Shown piece after piece: positions 8,509-16,039 of a stretch of DNA of 64,000 nt. Numbering within the stretch: position 1 is the first letter of the stretch; the number at the start of each line of letters is the position of its first letter. The stretch is from positions 1,178,001-1,242,000 of the forward strand of contig NZ_LT906468.1 in the NCBI RefSeq assembly GCF_900187125.1, in the 5' to 3' direction. Made by a program: the position numbers and the translations under genes. The notes under the pieces were generated by a model. That model saw only the letters and a program-made list of their open reading frames with translations, had not been told where the DNA came from and made no database searches. The DNA is from Sphingobacterium mizutaii. GTDB lineage: Bacteria > Bacteroidota > Bacteroidia > Sphingobacteriales > Sphingobacteriaceae.

Positions 8509-9384
8509 ATGAAGAAATCCTATTTAGCACTTTTCACTTTGATCGCTTTTATGCAGGCAAGCCCTGTATTCTCCCAAAAATTACATAAGCTCAATTTTAA
8601 GACTGTCGAGGAGATGTATGATTACTTTAAGTATCAACCCGGTAAAAAGATCATTTCCGGACACCGTGGTACTATAGAGAATCAGATGCCAGAAAACTCC
8701 ATCCCTGCCATGGAAGCAGTTTTAAAGCATACTCCAGCGATCTTTGAGGTCGATCCTCGTCTTAGTAAAGATGGTGTGCCTGTCATGGTGCATGATGCGA
8801 CTTTGGACCGTACGACCACCGGCAAGGGGAAAGTGGCTGATTTCACTTGGAAAGAGCTTCAGGGGTTAAAATTAAAAGACCATCAAGGCAACCCGACCAA
8901 GTACAAGATCAATACCTTGGAGGAGATGATCAAATGGGCTAAGGGTAAGACCATCCTGAATCTGGACAAAAAGGATCTCCCTATGGAAATGACGGCAGAA
9001 ATCATCCGTAAGCACAATGCCTACGCTTGGGTCTGGGTCACGGTGCATAATGTGGAGCAGGCCAAGTTCTATTTGGATAAGAACCCTAAGCAATATTTAT
9101 CCATGCACATCAAAACTGAAAAGGATTTAGAGGCTTTTAAGGCTTCAGGCCTACCTTATGACCGTATGATCGTTTATATCGGTCCTGAAATCAAGCCTTC
9201 GAATCAAGCCATGTACAATTTCTTTAAGGGAAAAGGCGTGTTATGTATGATTTCAACAGCTCCAACTTATGATAAGTTGCCCACTGTAGCGGAACGTGCC
9301 GAAAAGTATAGAGCGGTTTTTGCAGATGGAGCGACGGTACTGGAATCGGATTTACCGATTGAGGTCGGCAATGCAATAAAATAA
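8509..9384 (+). CDS. Secreted glycerophosphodiester phosphodiesterase
   Basis: 291 residues with a cleavable signal peptide (about 22 residues, ending near VFSQK). GDPD-family motifs are present: HRGTIENQMPENS (catalytic His and Arg, with the ENS motif), FEVDPRLSKDGVPVMVHD (metal-binding Glu/Asp and second His) and LDRTTTGKG. The enzyme is Ca- or Mg-dependent and splits glycerophosphodiesters into glycerol-3-phosphate and an alcohol, here in the periplasm or outside. It lies 24 bp after the histidine phosphatase and is followed by a terminator, so it is probably the last gene of the operon. This suggests the cluster may feed on the alcohol released from a phosphodiester. Confidence 0.87.
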   Translation: MKKSYLALFTLIAFMQASPVFSQKLHKLNFKTVEEMYDYFKYQPGKKIISGHRGTIENQMPENSIPAMEAVLKHTPAIFEVDPRLSKDGVPVMVHDATLDRTTTGKGKVADFTWKELQGLKLKDHQGNPTKYKINTLEEMIKWAKGKTILNLDKKDLPMEMTAEIIRKHNAYAWVWVTVHNVEQAKFYLDKNPKQYLSMHIKTEKDLEAFKASGLPYDRMIVYIGPEIKPSNQAMYNFFKGKGVLCMISTAPTYDKLPTVAERAEKYRAVFADGATVLESDLPIEVGNAIK

Positions 9385-9411
9385 TCTAAGGTTAATTTAA
9401 GTTTATAGAGG

Positions 9412-9439
9412 AAGGAAACCAGCAATGGTTTCCTTTTTT
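9412..9439 (+). terminator. Terminator after GDPD gene
   Basis: A 9-bp stem (AAGGAAACC / GGTTTCCTT) with a 6-nt loop runs into a T-tract. It ends the catabolic operon. Confidence 0.85.
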
Positions 9440-9537
9440 ATTCTATATATAATTATAGAGCTTATTGATAATTGTAATCATTTAAGTGGTTGTTTTTCAG
9501 CCGTTAATAATTTTTCTTTACCGGATGAAGCGGCTTG

Positions 9538-9567
9538 AATAATCAGTATCTTCGTTTACTGATTATT
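9538..9567. promoter_or_regulatory. Inverted repeat at the 5' end of the DUF3857 gene
   Basis: Eleven-base arms (AATAATCAGTA and TACTGATTATT) flank an 8-nt centre and finish 5 nt before the ATG. The centre overlaps TATCTTCG, a near match to the Bacteroidota -7 element. The site could be an operator over the promoter or an mRNA hairpin covering the start. No T-tract follows, so a terminator is unlikely. Confidence 0.5.
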
Positions 9568-9572
9568 AACAC

Positions 9573-12242
9573 ATGAGAAAACCACTTTTATTTACCGTTC
9601 TCCTACTACTGGTGTGCAGCACCGTATTATGGGCACAATCCTCAGTTAAATTAAGTAAAGCGGATCTGCCTTCTTGGTTGAAACCATATACAATGAAGCC
9701 CCAATCCATTAACTTGGATGATATCAGTATGGGCTATTATTTTGAATTGATCGAAAGCCAATATAATCTCCAGAACCAGACCCATTTCAATAGAACCATC
9801 AAAGTCGTTAGTGAATCTGCCGGAGCGGAAAATGCCGGCCAGATCAGCGTCAACTTTGATCCTAACTACCAAAAACTACTCATCCATGAACTCAATATTA
9901 TTCGAGCTGGACAAGTTATCAATCGTCTTGATCTCTCCAAATTCAAGACAGTAGCTGTTGAAACTGAATTATCCAGGTTGATTTACAATGGTGAGTATTC
10001 TGCGATCGCCGTATTAGATGATGTGAGGAAAGACGATAAGATTGTGTTTTCTTATTCCTTAGTCGGTTTTAATCCGGTATTTGAAGGAAAATTCGCGAAT
10101 ACCTATTATTTAGAAGGTTCCGAACCAAATGGGCTGTTACACCTGGTTTATATCGTTCCTGAGGGTCGTATATTGAACATCCGCAAACAAAAAGGTGCAG
10201 CAGTTGAGAAAAAGCAAGTCAAGGGTAATTTGACCTATTATTATTGGGAACAGCCTATGAATGCGAATGAAGGAACGGGATTGTATACACCGGGCTGGTT
10301 TGATCCCACCCCTCGTGTTGAGGTTTCTGAATTCTCTACATGGAGGCAAGTTGCAGACTGGGCGAAAAGGATTAATCCGATCCCTAATATTAAAGCCGGC
10401 TCAGCCTTGGATAAAGAAGTACAAAAACTATGGCAGGAAGCTGGAGGAGATAGTCTGAAATATTTTGAGAAAAGTCTGGACTTCGTTCAGAACTCCATCC
10501 GTTATATGGGCATTGAATTGGGCGAACATTCCCACCGCGCTCATCTTCCTGAAGTGGTCTATAACCAACGATATGGGGATTGTAAGGATAAATCGCTGTT
10601 ATTGGCATCCATGCTCAAGAGCAAGGGGATAGGGTCTTCTTTGATCTTAGCGAATACCTATCAGGACAAGGAATTGGATAAAGTACAGCCGAACCCATTT
10701 GCGTTTAACCACATGGTATTGGCAGCAGTGCTGGACGGTAAAATGATTGCCGTTGATCCAACGATCAGTGATCAAGGAGGATACATTCTGAATCGATATT
10801 TTCCATATTACGGTAAAGTCCTATTCCTTGAAAATGGAACTAAGCTTTCCGAAGTAAGAAAACCGATACCTAACAATGCCTATTTTGTGAAAATTGTTGA
10901 TGTCATTCAGATCTTGGATGATGGCAAAGCCAATCTTAAGGTCAAAACCACCTATTATGATCATGAGGCAGAGCGTATGCGCACATTACTGAAAAGCTCC
11001 GCAAAGAACCAATTGCAACGAGAATATGAGGATTATTTCCAGAAAATTTATAGAAAGGCTAAAAATATCAGTCCATTGGACATAAATGATGATCTAGCCA
11101 ACAATATCTTGACTATTAAAGAAGAATACCTCTTGGAAGATTATTTTCTGCAAGAGGATTCACAAAATGCAGCGCCGGTATATTCAAAATACATTTATGA
11201 TCGTTTGCCTCACGTAGAAGATGGCACATTGGAGCCAATTGCCTTGAACTTTCCCTTGAATGTGAATCATGAAATCAAGATTGTCAACAAGAATAATAAA
11301 CCCTTAGGCTTTTTCCAACCTGATGAAAAGGTGTTTGATAGGCAAGCTTATTGGTATTCAAGATCCCAGTCTTCCGATAAGGATACCCTCAAGGTTTCAA
11401 TTACCTTTCGCAGTAACGATTCCTTTGTTCCCATGGACGAGGTTCAGCAATACGTGGATGATTTCAAGGTCATGAATGATGGATTGAGTTATTCCTATTT
11501 TGTGGATAATGATGGTCAGCTTTTGATTGGTTCAACTGGTCCCATTCAATTTGCCAAAATAAATTTTGTGGCACTTTTGATGTTTATTGTCATCCTTGCT
11601 GGTACAATTTACTTTTTGTTGAAGAAATTGGTGAAAACAAAACCAACTGGATTAATCAATCTATATCATGAGTATGAACATAGAGAAATTGGCGGTTGGT
11701 TAATCATTTTGGCAATCAAGCTCGTTGTTGCGAACTTTGTCTTGTTAGGGTTGTTCTTTGTCAATTTTTCTCCAATCAGTAATGCGCTATGGGCTTTGCT
11801 TGAAAATGCAGGGAATGCCTATGCTTATTTACTGCTCTATTTAATGTTTTACCTGGCTTTTTATGCAGTTTATTTAGCTTCTAATATCTATTCCTGTGTA
11901 TTGTTTTTTCAACGAAGGGATATCTTTCCGCAGACCTATTTTATCGTGAATATTGGAGGTTTGGTCATCATGATCTTATCAAATTTCTCATTTTCCCTTA
12001 TTTATCCAGATGGCTTGGTCTGGGGTTTTATGAGTCCAGGAGACCTCTGGACAATTCTCATTGTTATGGCTTGGTCTATTTATCTGGTGGTTTCAAAAAG
12101 AGTCAAACGAACCTTTACGGTACCTTATCAAAAAGATAGATATTACTACTTAGGTGAAAATGAAATATCCGATTCGGATCCATCATCTGAATCAGAAAAC
12201 CCATCCCCGGAAAACTATGGCCCCCATCCTTTGAATAATTAG
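9573..12242 (+). CDS. DUF3857 / transglutaminase-like / DUF2569 membrane protein
   Basis: 889 residues. A signal peptide (ending near LWAQ) is followed by an N-terminal DUF3857 beta domain (about 50-260). Next is a transglutaminase-like domain (about 290-400) whose Cys, His and Asp are visible in YGDCKDKSLLLA, FNHMV and VDPTIS. After a linker there is one membrane helix near 660 and then a DUF2569-like C-terminus of four helices beginning with IGGWLIILAIKL. The soluble part would face the periplasm. Transglutaminase-like folds in Bacteroidota are usually peptidases or protein modifiers; the function here is unknown. It is transcribed alone and ends in a repeat island. Confidence 0.82.
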   Translation: MRKPLLFTVLLLLVCSTVLWAQSSVKLSKADLPSWLKPYTMKPQSINLDDISMGYYFELIESQYNLQNQTHFNRTIKVVSESAGAENAGQISVNFDPNYQKLLIHELNIIRAGQVINRLDLSKFKTVAVETELSRLIYNGEYSAIAVLDDVRKDDKIVFSYSLVGFNPVFEGKFANTYYLEGSEPNGLLHLVYIVPEGRILNIRKQKGAAVEKKQVKGNLTYYYWEQPMNANEGTGLYTPGWFDPTPRVEVSEFSTWRQVADWAKRINPIPNIKAGSALDKEVQKLWQEAGGDSLKYFEKSLDFVQNSIRYMGIELGEHSHRAHLPEVVYNQRYGDCKDKSLLLASMLKSKGIGSSLILANTYQDKELDKVQPNPFAFNHMVLAAVLDGKMIAVDPTISDQGGYILNRYFPYYGKVLFLENGTKLSEVRKPIPNNAYFVKIVDVIQILDDGKANLKVKTTYYDHEAERMRTLLKSSAKNQLQREYEDYFQKIYRKAKNISPLDINDDLANNILTIKEEYLLEDYFLQEDSQNAAPVYSKYIYDRLPHVEDGTLEPIALNFPLNVNHEIKIVNKNNKPLGFFQPDEKVFDRQAYWYSRSQSSDKDTLKVSITFRSNDSFVPMDEVQQYVDDFKVMNDGLSYSYFVDNDGQLLIGSTGPIQFAKINFVALLMFIVILAGTIYFLLKKLVKTKPTGLINLYHEYEHREIGGWLIILAIKLVVANFVLLGLFFVNFSPISNALWALLENAGNAYAYLLLYLMFYLAFYAVYLASNIYSCVLFFQRRDIFPQTYFIVNIGGLVIMILSNFSFSLIYPDGLVWGFMSPGDLWTILIVMAWSIYLVVSKRVKRTFTVPYQKDRYYYLGENEISDSDPSSESENPSPENYGPHPLNN

Positions 12243-12294
12243 AATAGAGAAGCTTAATAAGCGTTATAATGGTTCGTACTTTTTGGTTTATGAT

Positions 12295-12320
12295 GCGGGC
12301 GTATGCGCTACGCCCCTACA
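12295..12320 (+). repeat. REP-like 19-nt palindrome, copy 1
   Basis: GGGCGTATGCGCTACGCCC, flanked by GC on the left and CTACA on the right. The arms are 7 bp. Related copies near 42.0, 50.3 and 58.25 kb keep the length and flanks but change the inner pairs together. A degenerate half copy (CGTATGCGCTA) is about 75 bp downstream. Confidence 0.75.
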
Positions 12321-12430
12321 AAAGGTGGCTACCTTTATCGGGTTTTAAAGAAACGATATATTGGGAATATGTTGCGGACGTATGCGCTAATTCCCCAAGA
12401 AGGATAATGCATTTATTGTACAATACTCCC

Positions 12431-12518
12431 TTGATCTTGGTCTATCCTCTTATCCCATTAATCCTGGTTCATGCCTCGATCTTGGCCCATCCTCCAATCC
12501 CTTTAATCCTGGTTCAAA
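12431..12518 (-). repeat. Tandem pair of TGAACCAGGATT repeat modules
   Basis: Two adjacent units of about 42 nt. Read on the minus strand, each begins TGAACCAGGATTAA, continues GGGAT, and ends CCAAGATC. The same module occurs near 41.9, 50.3, 50.4 and 58.2 kb, always between genes and close to a REP-like palindrome. Confidence 0.75.
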
Positions 12519-12533
12519 GTATCAGATGGACAG

Positions 12534-12567
12534 GTCTCAAATCTCATATCTCACATCTCATATCTAA
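12534..12567 (-). repeat. Heptamer tandem repeat (GATNTGA)n after rimK
   Basis: On the minus strand four units follow a 7-nt period: GATATGA, GATGTGA, GATATGA, GATTTGA. The array begins 3 nt after the rimK stop codon. Because 7 is not a multiple of 3, the TGA in each unit gives stops in all three frames. Confidence 0.75.
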
Positions 12568-12570
12568 CCC

Positions 12571-13506
12571 CTACAGATTACTTTCCTTCTTGATTTTCCT
12601 TCTGGTCGTAATCGGCTTAGCCAATTGTTTAGCTTCGTATTGTCTTTCCAGGTATTTAATGATTTCTCCGGCGATGTCCTTTCCGGTTGCTTGTTCGATT
12701 CCTTCGAGGCCAGGTGAAGAGTTTACCTCCAAGATCAATGGTCCACGAGCGGAAGGGAGCATATCCACACCAGCGACAGTCAATCCCATGGCACGGGCAG
12801 CCGCAATCGCAGTTTCTCTTTCCGTACGGGTTAATTTAACCACCTCTGCTGTTCCACCACGATGTAAATTCGAACGGAATTCACCTTCTTTTGCGGTTCT
12901 TTTCATGGCGCCAACGACCTTACCGTCTACCACAAAAGCACGGATGTCAGTACCTTTGGCTTCTTTGATGTATTCTTGGATCAAGATATTGTTTCCAAGG
13001 CCATAGAAGGCCTCAATGACCGATGAAGCAGCTTTCTTTGTCTCAGCTAATACAACACCGATTCCTTGCGTACCTTCCAATAATTTGATGACTAGAGGTG
13101 CACCCCCGACCATGGAGATCAGGTCGTCTACATTCGATGCTGTCCTGGCAAAGCCAGTGATGGGCAATCCAAGACCGGCACCTGAAAGGATCTGCATGCA
13201 TCTCAGTTTATCCCTAGAGCGAGTGATCGCTTGGGATGGATTCGCTGAGATAACACCCATGACCTCAAATTGGCGAACGATAGCTGATCCATAGAAGGTT
13301 ACAGAAGAACCAATTCTAGGGATGATCGCGTCAACCTCGGCAATATCTTGACCTTTATAATGGATAGATGGTTTTGCTTGTTGTATGCCCACATAGCATT
13401 TGCTATGGTCGATCACTTCGCATTCGTGACCTCTATTTATGGCGGATTCTACCAGTCTACGGGTAGAATATAATGACCTATTCGTCGATAATACGGCTAT
13501 TTTCAC
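12571..13506 (-). CDS. rimK: RimK-like ATP-grasp glutamate ligase
   Basis: 311 residues, close to the length of E. coli RimK (300). The N-terminal preATP-grasp domain starts [20 protein letters not shown]. The ATP-grasp core has [19 protein letters not shown] (Lys and glycine-rich loop), [19 protein letters not shown] and the metal-binding [14 protein letters not shown]. RimK adds glutamate residues to the C-terminus of ribosomal protein S6 using ATP. About 20 extra basic residues follow the core. It lies 39 bp downstream of a Zn-protease/retropepsin-like gene and of purM on the same strand; the three look like an operon. Other glutamate-ligase substrates cannot be excluded. Confidence 0.88.
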   Translation of the reverse strand: MKIAVLSTNRSLYSTRRLVESAINRGHECEVIDHSKCYVGIQQAKPSIHYKGQDIAEVDAIIPRIGSSVTFYGSAIVRQFEVMGVISANPSQAITRSRDKLRCMQILSGAGLGLPITGFARTASNVDDLISMVGGAPLVIKLLEGTQGIGVVLAETKKAASSVIEAFYGLGNNILIQEYIKEAKGTDIRAFVVDGKVVGAMKRTAKEGEFRSNLHRGGTAEVVKLTRTERETAIAAARAMGLTVAGVDMLPSARGPLILEVNSSPGLEGIEQATGKDIAGEIIKYLERQYEAKQLAKPITTRRKIKKESNL

Positions 13507-13545
13507 AATACTTTATTTGTTAAACAGATAACGATGTTATGAGTT

Positions 13546-13977
13546 TTATATGATGTTTGTTGCTATGTTTTTTTTAGAGACATCGACCAAGAATTTCCCT
13601 GTAATAAAATTACGTCCCAATAGCATGGGGTAGGACATGGCTGATCGATTTCGAAAGGACAATTTGATATCATATAGCTCGTTAAACATACGAATCTTGG
13701 TCAAAAAGATATAGCGTATCTCCGATTGTCCAAAAGAACTTTTTACTGTTCTTTCCCGGTGTACGGGGAAAGTCAGTTTCAGGGTCTTTTCACTGTCTTC
13801 GTTTGGCCTGATATAAGCGGTAATGTACAGGTGGCCAGCTTTTTTTACCACCTCCATTTCTTCGCAATGTAGAACAGAGGTCTCAGCGCCCGTATCCGTC
13901 TTCGCGTGGATATTGTATAGACCTAATTCCGGTAGGTCAATGGTTTCTGTTCTGCCAATGGTCTTTTTACCTCTCAC
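13546..13977 (-). CDS. ATP-dependent zinc protease family / retropepsin-like protein (RimB-type)
   Basis: 143 residues, the usual size of family PF05618. The aspartic-protease-like motif AKTDTGAETSVLHCEEME is near the N-terminus (about residues 25-42), and MLLGRNFITGKFLVDVSK lies near the C-terminus, matching the DTGA and LLGR pattern of single-domain retropepsins. Members are often encoded beside rimK and have been called RimB in Pseudomonas, where they act with RimK in S6 modification. Here it starts 8 bp after purM and is followed by rimK, which supports that partnership. The proteolytic mechanism in this family is debated; no experimental inference is possible from sequence alone. Confidence 0.85.
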   Translation of the reverse strand: MRGKKTIGRTETIDLPELGLYNIHAKTDTGAETSVLHCEEMEVVKKAGHLYITAYIRPNEDSEKTLKLTFPVHRERTVKSSFGQSEIRYIFLTKIRMFNELYDIKLSFRNRSAMSYPMLLGRNFITGKFLVDVSKKNIATNII

Positions 13978-13985
13978 TGCCTAGT

Positions 13986-15164
13986 CTATTCGTATACAAA
14001 TTCTCCAAAAGGTGAACGAATGGTCACTTTTTTCTGCGCTGCAGCTTCCACACGACCGATGATCTGAGCGGGGATACCAAATGATTCCGAAATCTGGATG
14101 ATATCGGCAGCGATTTCCTCAGGAACATAGAGTTCCATACGGTGACCCATATTGAATACTTTATACATTTCTTGCCAATCCGTGTTTGATTCTTTCTGAA
14201 TCAATTCAAATAGCGGTGGAATAGGGAAGAGGTTATCCTTGATGACATGCACATCGTCTACAAAATGTAGCACCTTGGTCTGTGCACCACCTGAACAGTG
14301 TACCATGCCATCAATCTGGCTGCGGTATTTGTCCAAGATTTGTTTGATCACAGGCGCATAGGTACGCGTAGGCGACAACACTAATTTTCCTGCAGTCACT
14401 TCCTCTCCAGTTTCCGTTTTGATGCGGTCTGTCAATGCCTTTCCTCCTGCAAATACCAAGTCATAAGGAACAGCAGGGTCAAAGCTTTCCGGATATTTCT
14501 CTGCAATGTACTTGCTGAAAACATCATGACGGGCTGATGTCAGACCGTTAGATCCCATACCGCCATTATATTCCTTTTCGTATGTTGCTTTGCCATAAGA
14601 TGCAAGACCGACAATTACGTTGCCGCCTTTGATCTTGTGGTTCGAAATTACATCTTCACGCTTCATGCGGCAAGTAACTGTGCTATCTACGATGATAGTT
14701 CTCACTAAATCGCCAACATCAGCAGTTTCTCCACCTGTAGAATAGATCCCGATGCCCAATTCTCTTAATTCAGCTAGGATTTCTTCAGTACCATTAATGA
14801 TTTCGGCAATCACTTCCCCCGGAATCAGGTTCTTGTTTCTACCGATGGTCGATGAAAGAATAATATTGTCAATAGCCCCAACGCATAATAGATCGTCCAA
14901 GTTCATGATAATGGCATCTTGCGCAATGCCACGCCATACGGATGCATCTCCGGTTTCTTTCCAATAAACATAGGCCAAAGAAGATTTTGTTCCGGCACCA
15001 TCTGCGTGCATAATGTTGCAATATTGCTCATCAGCAGCTAGAATATCGGGTACAATCTTACAGAAAGCTTTAGGGAATAAACCCTTGTCAATGTTTTTGA
15101 TCGCGTTGTGTACATCCTCTTTCCCTGCGGATACACCTCGTTGGTTATATTTTAAATCTGACAT
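13986..15164 (-). CDS. purM: Phosphoribosylformylglycinamidine cyclo-ligase (AIR synthase)
   Basis: 392 residues. PurM-type features are an N-terminal lobe with MHADGAGTKSSLAY and DAIIMNLDDLLCVGA, and a C-terminal lobe with MVHCSGGAQTKVLHF and FNMGHRMELYV. It converts FGAM to AIR with ATP, step five of purine synthesis, in the cytoplasm. It is slightly longer than E. coli PurM (345), as is common in Bacteroidota. TATTTTTG, a match to the -7 element, lies just upstream of the ATG, so the 5' leader may be only a few bases long. It heads an apparent operon with the RimB-like and RimK-like genes. Confidence 0.93.
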   Translation of the reverse strand: MSDLKYNQRGVSAGKEDVHNAIKNIDKGLFPKAFCKIVPDILAADEQYCNIMHADGAGTKSSLAYVYWKETGDASVWRGIAQDAIIMNLDDLLCVGAIDNIILSSTIGRNKNLIPGEVIAEIINGTEEILAELRELGIGIYSTGGETADVGDLVRTIIVDSTVTCRMKREDVISNHKIKGGNVIVGLASYGKATYEKEYNGGMGSNGLTSARHDVFSKYIAEKYPESFDPAVPYDLVFAGGKALTDRIKTETGEEVTAGKLVLSPTRTYAPVIKQILDKYRSQIDGMVHCSGGAQTKVLHFVDDVHVIKDNLFPIPPLFELIQKESNTDWQEMYKVFNMGHRMELYVPEEIAADIIQISESFGIPAQIIGRVEAAAQKKVTIRSPFGEFVYE

Positions 15165-15171
15165 CTTGTTG

Positions 15172-15226
15172 CAAAAATAAACAAACCTCCCGATTATAGC
15201 GAAAAATTTTCGTTTAGGGAGGTTTG
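15172..15226 (-). terminator. Terminator of the lipoprotein gene, overlapping the purM promoter
   Basis: A 10-bp perfect stem (CAAACCTCCC / GGGAGGTTTG) encloses a 25-nt loop that has its own small CGAAAA/TTTTCG stem. On the minus strand it is followed by a T-rich tract that also contains the purM -7 element TATTTTTG. Confidence 0.6.
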
Positions 15227-15305
15227 CAAGTGGACAGCATTGTGTTTCTGTCCAATTTTATTGAGCGACTAGGTCATCTTATGACCTGCATTATCCTTAA
15301 AAAGC

Positions 15306-15917
15306 TTATTCTGAGATCCCTTTCGGGTCAAAGCCATTGTTTTTTACCTTGATTAACTGATTGAACAAATGCAGCATGAGGGTGTCTGTCCTAGGGTCTT
15401 CCTTCAGGAATTTTTCATTTTCCTTATCGGTCGCTATGAGGTTGAACAATTTATCGTTCATAAAGTAATACCTGACTTCTCCAGCCTTTTTGGTTTTGTC
15501 CATATCAAATTTGGGGTCGATGATATGCGTGTTATAGTTGTACTGCTGTTCGAATACAAAGGAAAGCTTATCATCCTTGAGGTACATGTCTTGCAGGGAA
15601 TATCCACCTTCGCCATAGTTCCTGGCCTTAATGAGTTCGAGTTTGTTATTCTTGAAATAATAAGTGGCCACTCCACCTTCTGTGGATTCATGGATTTGCG
15701 CCGAATCAATTTTATCCCAGTCTTTAATGGCATTGATTCTTTGAAAGTTTTCTCGGACAAGCAAGGTCGAATCTATACTGCCTGCCACTGGACTTTCCAT
15801 TGCTCCAGAATCAGCTACCAAAGTACTATCCGCACTTGTATTGCCTTGATTTTTATTTCCTTGGCAAGCCGTTAGTGCAAGGGTAGCTGCTAAGGAACAT
15901 ATTGCTAGTTGTTTCAT
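15306..15917 (-). CDS. Hypothetical lipoprotein
   Basis: 203 residues. The N-terminus is a lipoprotein signal peptide with lipobox LTAC (Cys18), followed by an Asn/Ser/Asp-rich linker (about 19-50). The rest is a small mixed alpha/beta domain with many aromatic residues (for example KARNYGEGGYSLQDMYL and VFEQQYNYNTHIIDP) that resembles no family I recognise. It should be anchored to the outer or inner membrane on the periplasmic side. A -7-like TATTTTTG lies about 30 bp upstream with TTG 17 nt before it. It has its own terminators on both sides, so it seems to be a single-gene unit. Function unknown. Confidence 0.75.
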   Translation of the reverse strand: MKQLAICSLAATLALTACQGNKNQGNTSADSTLVADSGAMESPVAGSIDSTLLVRENFQRINAIKDWDKIDSAQIHESTEGGVATYYFKNNKLELIKARNYGEGGYSLQDMYLKDDKLSFVFEQQYNYNTHIIDPKFDMDKTKKAGEVRYYFMNDKLFNLIATDKENEKFLKEDPRTDTLMLHLFNQLIKVKNNGFDPKGISE

Positions 15918-15977
15918 GTGATTTTTAAATAGTCTGCCATCAGAAGTGCAAAAATAATTCCAAGGATTGCCAGCAAT

Positions 15978-16012
15978 AAAAAAGCCCTCTGTAATATTTA
16001 CAAAGGGCTTTT
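15978..16012 (-). terminator. purH terminator
   Basis: Arms AAAGCCCT and AGGGCTTT plus an inner TGTA/TACA pairing form a strong stem. On the minus strand the T-run after it ends the purH transcript. The A/T runs on both sides could make it bidirectional, but no plus-strand gene ends here. Confidence 0.8.
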
Positions 16013-16039
16013 ATTCAGCTAAAGCTTAATTTTTTGATA

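Noticed and set aside
12269..13006. A long plus-strand frame across the repeat island and rimK
   Set aside because: It runs antisense to the clear rimK gene, and its translation has no family features; the first 300 bases are repeat sequence.
15271..15287. AGGTCAT/ATGACCT hairpin as the lipoprotein terminator
   Set aside because: The 7-bp stem has no T-tract; the stronger hairpin at 15182-15226 is a better candidate.
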